DNA of 8,193 nt from Thermoflexales bacterium (GTDB lineage: Bacteria > Chloroflexota > Anaerolineae > B4-G1), in the NCBI GenBank assembly GCA_007118795.1, contig SKQX01000162.1:1-8193 (forward strand). Reading direction: 5' to 3'. Below the pieces are notes generated by a model that saw only the letters and a program-made list of their open reading frames with translations, was not told where the DNA came from and ran no database searches. The position numbers and the translations under genes were made by a program. Shown here piece after piece: positions 5,316-8,193 of the stretch (position 1 is the first letter of the stretch; every line of letters begins with the position of its first letter).

Positions 5316-6626
5316 ATGACCAAAGAGAGCAGATCGTCAGCACCGCGGGCTCCGGCCTCGATCTCCGAGACCGGTTTGGACCAGCGGTTCCTCTCCGCAT
5401 TGACACTTAAGACGCTCTACCGTGAAGGAGACATGCTCGGATATCAACTGGCCGAGCGCATGCGACTCCCCCACTCGGGGGCGGTGGACGTCTTGCTCGC
5501 CTCACTGAAGCAGGAGCAGCTCTGTGAGGTTAGAGGAGCTACACCTGGTGCGGGAAGCCAGGTGGGCCTGGGCAGAGCCGCCTACCACTACCACCTAACG
5601 GATCGGGGGGTCTCCGCTGCTCGCGAGGCCCTGAACCGGAGCCAGTATGTCGGTCCAGCACCGATCCCTCTAACAGAGTATGACGCTGCCATACGTGACC
5701 AGCAGTCGGCAAGACGCATCGCGCAGCGCGATGGGCTCACCCAGGCTCTGTCTCATCTTCTGGTCGATGGGGGGACCATCAGGCACCTCGGCGCAGCCAT
5801 CAACTCCCGCCGGGCCATCTTCCTCTACGGCCCATCAGGGAATGGGAAGACAGCCATTAGCGAGGCCATTGGCCAGCTGATCATGCGAAGCAGCCTTTAC
5901 ATCCCCTACGCGGTGGTGACTGATCGCGAAGTGATCACGGTTTTTGATCCTGTGAACCATGTTCGGGTCGAAGACCGCGCAGCAGACGCCGGGAGACTCG
6001 ATCAGAGATGGGTTCGCATCCGACGCCCCTTCGTTGCGGTGGGCGGAGAGATGACCCTGACACAACTCGACCTAATATATGAGCGAACCCGCCGGTATTA
6101 TGAAGCCCCACTCCAGATGAAGGCCAACGGAGGCATGCTGCTCATTGATGACTTCGGTCGACAACAGGTACGCCCGCGCGATCTTCTGAACCGCTGGATC
6201 GTGCCGCTGGAGAAGAGGACCGATTACCTGACCCTTCACACCGGCCGCAAAGTTCAGATACCCTTCGAAACACTCATCATCTTCGCCACCAACCTGGCGC
6301 CCGAGGACCTGGTCGATGAGGCCTTTCTTCGACGCATCCGTCACAAGATCGAGATTGGGGATCCCACGTGGGATGAGTATCGCGAGATATTCCGCAACGT
6401 CTGCAAGCGGGAGCAGATTCCGTACGATGAGCAGGCTCTGCGCTACCTAATCAAGGAGCACTACATCAAAGCTGGCCGGTCCAAGCGTCGCTGTCACCCC
6501 CGGGACCTTCTGCAGCAAGTCCAGGACATCGCCAGCTACTCAGGACAACACGTGGCCCTAACCCAAGAGCTGTTGGACGAGGCTTGCGCCAACTATTTCG
6601 TAGATCTCCACGATTCGCCCCAGTAG
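5316..6626 (+). CDS. winged-helix / AAA+ ATPase fusion protein
   Basis: A 436-residue cytoplasmic protein. The N-terminal part (about 22-105) looks like a winged helix: 'LTLKTLYREGDMLGYQLAERMRLP' features at 29-52, a second helix 'VDVLLASLKQEQLCEV' (57-72) and a wing ending 'YHYHLTDRGVSAAREAL' (90-106). An AAA+ domain follows: Walker A GPSGNGKT (172-179), Walker B LLIDDFGR (275-282), a sensor-1 Asn in IFATNLAP (322-329), candidate arginine fingers in AFLRRIRHKI (336-345), and a helical lid with a sensor-2-like Arg in CHPRDLL (393-399). About 95 residues separate Walker A from Walker B, more than in a minimal AAA+ core; they include 'FVAVGGEMTLTQLDLIYERT' (239-258). The gene follows the small metallopeptidase by 62 bp. 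The family seems conserved, but I know no established function. A transcriptional or signalling ATPase is one reading; DNA binding by the winged helix is inferred. Confidence 0.88.
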   Translation: MTKESRSSAPRAPASISETGLDQRFLSALTLKTLYREGDMLGYQLAERMRLPHSGAVDVLLASLKQEQLCEVRGATPGAGSQVGLGRAAYHYHLTDRGVSAAREALNRSQYVGPAPIPLTEYDAAIRDQQSARRIAQRDGLTQALSHLLVDGGTIRHLGAAINSRRAIFLYGPSGNGKTAISEAIGQLIMRSSLYIPYAVVTDREVITVFDPVNHVRVEDRAADAGRLDQRWVRIRRPFVAVGGEMTLTQLDLIYERTRRYYEAPLQMKANGGMLLIDDFGRQQVRPRDLLNRWIVPLEKRTDYLTLHTGRKVQIPFETLIIFATNLAPEDLVDEAFLRRIRHKIEIGDPTWDEYREIFRNVCKREQIPYDEQALRYLIKEHYIKAGRSKRRCHPRDLLQQVQDIASYSGQHVALTQELLDEACANYFVDLHDSPQ

Positions 6627-6843
6627 CGCCAACAGACGAATCCGGCGCCTACGGACCGTCCTAGTACCGGAACGGCACGTGGGCAGACAGAGCTTCCTGG
6701 ATAACCGAGGAGCGCCCACGTGTGTGGCCTTTGGCCAGCGTGCGGGAGATCCTTCGTCGCTGCGGCGCTGACTCTCCTCCCTTCCCCAGAACCAGGAACA
6801 CAATTGGAGTCATGGCTCTCGGCCAGTTGGCTCGACGATACCG
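6627..6843. other. convergent intergenic gap
   Basis: Both flanking genes end here (plus-strand AAA+ ATPase at 6626, minus-strand DUF2270 gene at 6844). I see no gene in it; its minus-strand open frame is Arg/Ser-rich and overlaps the ATPase gene. The clear element is the composite hairpin at 6676-6722, described separately. Confidence 0.6.
6676..6722. repeat. composite inverted repeat between convergent genes, possible bidirectional terminator
   Basis: A perfect 9-bp inverted repeat, CACGTGGGC (6676-6684) and GCCCACGTG (6714-6722), encloses a second stem, GCTTCCT (6692-6698) with AGGAGC (6708-6713, one-base bulge). The 9-nt loop is GGATAACCG. The right arms of the two stems are directly adjacent, while the left arms are separated by seven bases, AGACAGA, so an RNA copy would fold into one long hairpin with a side bulge. 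It sits between two gene ends, as a terminator would. No T-tract follows on either strand, so Rho-independent termination in the standard form is not supported. Confidence 0.55.
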
Positions 6844-7845
6844 TCAGCTGGGCGGCTCGAAAGGTGTGAAACCCCCACCGCGGATTTCCGCCGTCATGCT
6901 AACGACGACGAAGGCGTCGGCGTCGATGTCGCGGACGATCGCCTTAAGATGAGAAACCTGCACGTCGGTCACGGCGGAGAGGAGCACGTCCCACCTATCC
7001 CCCGTGTACATCCCTTTGCCCTCCAGGGCGGTCACGCCCCGCTGGAGCTCCGCCAGGATCCTACCCGCCACTGCCTGTCCTTTGGTGGTGATGATCACGG
7101 CCAAGCGCTCCTCGCGCCGAGGCCTCGGTACAAAGGGTCTGGCCGCGCGCCGCAGGAACTCCGGAGCATGGAACCAGGACCGTGACAGCCTGTCGGCTAT
7201 CATGAGCACGGACAGGCCGGTGTAGAGCAGCGCGGCCCCGAGTACGACCGCCTGTCCAGGAATCGGGCCCACCGTTGCCCGCTCCACAACCGTGGTAAGA
7301 CTCACCGTTCGGCTCGGGTGCATCACGAGCTTGAGCAACCAACTGAGCATCAACAATGACATCAGCCAGATATAGTTGCGTCGAAAGCGCCTTGCTACCG
7401 CTTGCCAGAGCTCAATGGGAAATGACGGATCGCTCAGGGTCTGCGCCAGCTTCCCAGCCCAGTCCGCCGAAGGCTGGAAGGGGGGTACGAAGATCGGCGC
7501 CAGGAAGTCGGTCTCCATCAGATGAACTCGGTAGGCCCAAAGCACGTAGTATCGATAGCGTCGAGCCTCGATCGTCAGGAATACGAGCAGCAAAAGGAGC
7601 ACCAGCCCAAACACGAAATGGGGATTGGTCGGCTCAGCAAACACGAAGGTCAGGGCGCCGGCCACGGTGATGACGGCCCAATTGGTGGTTGCGTCGAGCC
7701 GGGTGCGCCACGTGTTGGCACGCTGGATTTCACCCCGGTACAGGTGGACCATAGCCGAGGTGAAGTTCGCGGGATCTAGCTCATAGCCACGGAACGACCA
7801 CCGGCGGGCCCCGTCTCCTGCGCGGCTTCCATCTTCCGCCGTCAT
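6844..7845 (-). CDS. DUF2270 integral membrane protein with C-terminal DUF2179 domain
   Basis: A 333-residue membrane protein. The N-terminal half is a DUF2270 domain: 'VHLYRGEIQRANTWRTRLDATTNWAV' features at 33-58 lead into two hydrophobic helices (about 54-70 and 77-93) and 'IEARRYRYYVLWAYRVHLME' (92-111). Two more helices follow at about 158-175 and 198-217. The last 85 residues form a soluble alpha/beta domain matching DUF2179, the domain found at the end of YitT-type membrane proteins: 'AVIITTKGQAVAGRILAELQ' (249-268), 'GVTALEGKGMYTGDRWDVLL' (270-289), 'HLKAIVRDIDADAFVVVSMT' (299-318). I start it at the ATG of 7845 because the longer open frame upstream is a shadow of the neighbouring gene and because AGGAGGGAGG lies before it (spacing about 9 nt). 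It follows the ferric-reductase-like gene by 23 bp, so the two are probably one operon. Function is unknown; a sensor or transport-control role for the DUF2179 part is inference. Confidence 0.88.
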   Translation of the reverse strand: MTAEDGSRAGDGARRWSFRGYELDPANFTSAMVHLYRGEIQRANTWRTRLDATTNWAVITVAGALTFVFAEPTNPHFVFGLVLLLLLVFLTIEARRYRYYVLWAYRVHLMETDFLAPIFVPPFQPSADWAGKLAQTLSDPSFPIELWQAVARRFRRNYIWLMSLLMLSWLLKLVMHPSRTVSLTTVVERATVGPIPGQAVVLGAALLYTGLSVLMIADRLSRSWFHAPEFLRRAARPFVPRPRREERLAVIITTKGQAVAGRILAELQRGVTALEGKGMYTGDRWDVLLSAVTDVQVSHLKAIVRDIDADAFVVVSMTAEIRGGGFTPFEPPS

Positions 7846-7868
7846 AGAATGTCGACCTCCCTCCTGAG

Positions 7869-8192
7869 CTATCGTCGCCGGGTCACCCGCCACCGCCGCA
7901 GTCGCTTGTGGACGAAAACGCCCACCAGCGCCGATGCCATCACAGCGGTCACTCCCCTCATGGCCAGAGATCCAAAATCGGTGCCAATCATCACGGCGTG
8001 CACGCTGGCGAGGAAGAAGGCCACGTAGTTGAGGTAGTGGATCACGCGCCAGCTCTGCTTGAGCCTCGTCCGAAACAGAGCGGCCAATGAGGCAAGCCCG
8101 ATCACGTACCAAGCAGGACGGCCGCCCAAGCTCAGAAACATCTCCACAGAGGAAAAATCGGGGAGAAAGACCCGCAGGCTTGAACTCTGAAT
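7869..8192 (-). CDS. ferric-reductase-like transmembrane protein, C-terminal part (5' truncated by window edge)
   Basis: The frame is open to the right edge; 107 residues are visible. They contain hydrophobic helices at about residues 27-40, 53-68 and 78-95. The central signature is 'SWRVIHYLNYVAFFLASVHA' (47-66), then 'VMIGTD' (67-72), typical of the heme-binding transmembrane domain of ferric-reductase-like proteins (NOX/FRE/YedZ type). His52 and His65, 13 residues apart on one helix, are the likely heme ligands. A basic tail (KRLRRWRVTRRR) ends the protein on the inside by the positive-inside rule. No FAD or NAD(P)-binding domain follows, so this is a membrane-only member. A GTG at 8145-8147 could be taken as a start, but the frame continues upstream with plausible residues (VFLPDF), so it is more likely internal. 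The DUF2270 gene starts 23 bp downstream, implying co-transcription. Confidence 0.8.
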   Translation of the reverse strand: MQSSSLRVFLPDFSSVEMFLSLGGRPAWYVIGLASLAALFRTRLKQSWRVIHYLNYVAFFLASVHAVMIGTDFGSLAMRGVTAVMASALVGVFVHKRLRRWRVTRRR

Positions 8193-8193
8193 C

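Noticed and set aside
6655..6690. Short likeness to the 3' part of 23S rRNA (CCTAGTACCGGAACGG)
   Set aside because: The match is about 15 bases with gaps and does not continue on either side, so it is not an rRNA fragment.
7846..8112. Upstream 89-codon extension of the DUF2270 reading frame, starting at 8112
   Set aside because: It overlaps the ferric-reductase-like gene in another frame, has an Arg/Gly-rich shadow composition, and a good Shine-Dalgarno supports the ATG at 7845.

Overview
This window looks like an ordinary chromosomal segment of a moderately GC-rich bacterium, most plausibly Chloroflexota. The assignment is an inference. It rests on the C-terminal jelly-roll-like tail of a glycosyltransferase-39-type membrane protein, a two-S1-domain protein with an acidic/basic tail, a DUF2270-DUF2179 membrane protein and a winged-helix AAA+ ATPase. 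No ribosomal or other decisive marker is present. I see no CRISPR array, tRNA, rRNA, tmRNA or intact insertion sequence.

Layout, left to right. (1) Bases 3-533, + strand: the 3' end of a polytopic membrane protein with an extracytoplasmic beta-rich C-terminal domain. (2) Convergent to it, 615-1346, - strand: a protein with two S1 RNA-binding domains. It has its own near-consensus promoter (TTGACA, 16 bp, TAGAAT) and a strong Shine-Dalgarno, which together move its start to a GTG at 1346. (3) 1491-4119, - strand: a tightly coupled operon of an S41 C-terminal processing protease, SmpB and a 276-aa protein of unknown function, with stop and start codons overlapping at both junctions. (4) 4120-4884: a divergent intergenic region. 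It holds the operon promoter and leader, an AT-rich palindrome, and what looks like a decayed reading frame on the - strand. (5) 4885-6626, + strand: a small zincin-type metallopeptidase, apparently with a leaderless or nearly leaderless message, followed by a winged-helix/AAA+ ATPase. (6) 6627-6843: a convergent gap with a strong composite hairpin. (7) 6844-8192, - strand: a DUF2270-DUF2179 membrane protein preceded at 23 bp by the 3' part of a ferric-reductase-like transmembrane protein.

How the genes may work together. The protease/SmpB pairing joins two protein quality-control functions: SmpB delivers tmRNA to stalled ribosomes, and S41 proteases recognise C-termini. The S1 protein beside them is also RNA or ribosome related. 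The unknown 276-aa protein is translationally coupled to smpB and is the best candidate for a new function in this cluster. The metallopeptidase/AAA+ pair and the DUF2270/ferric-reductase-like pair are conserved but poorly understood. I do not see an unmistakable new defence or mobile system here.
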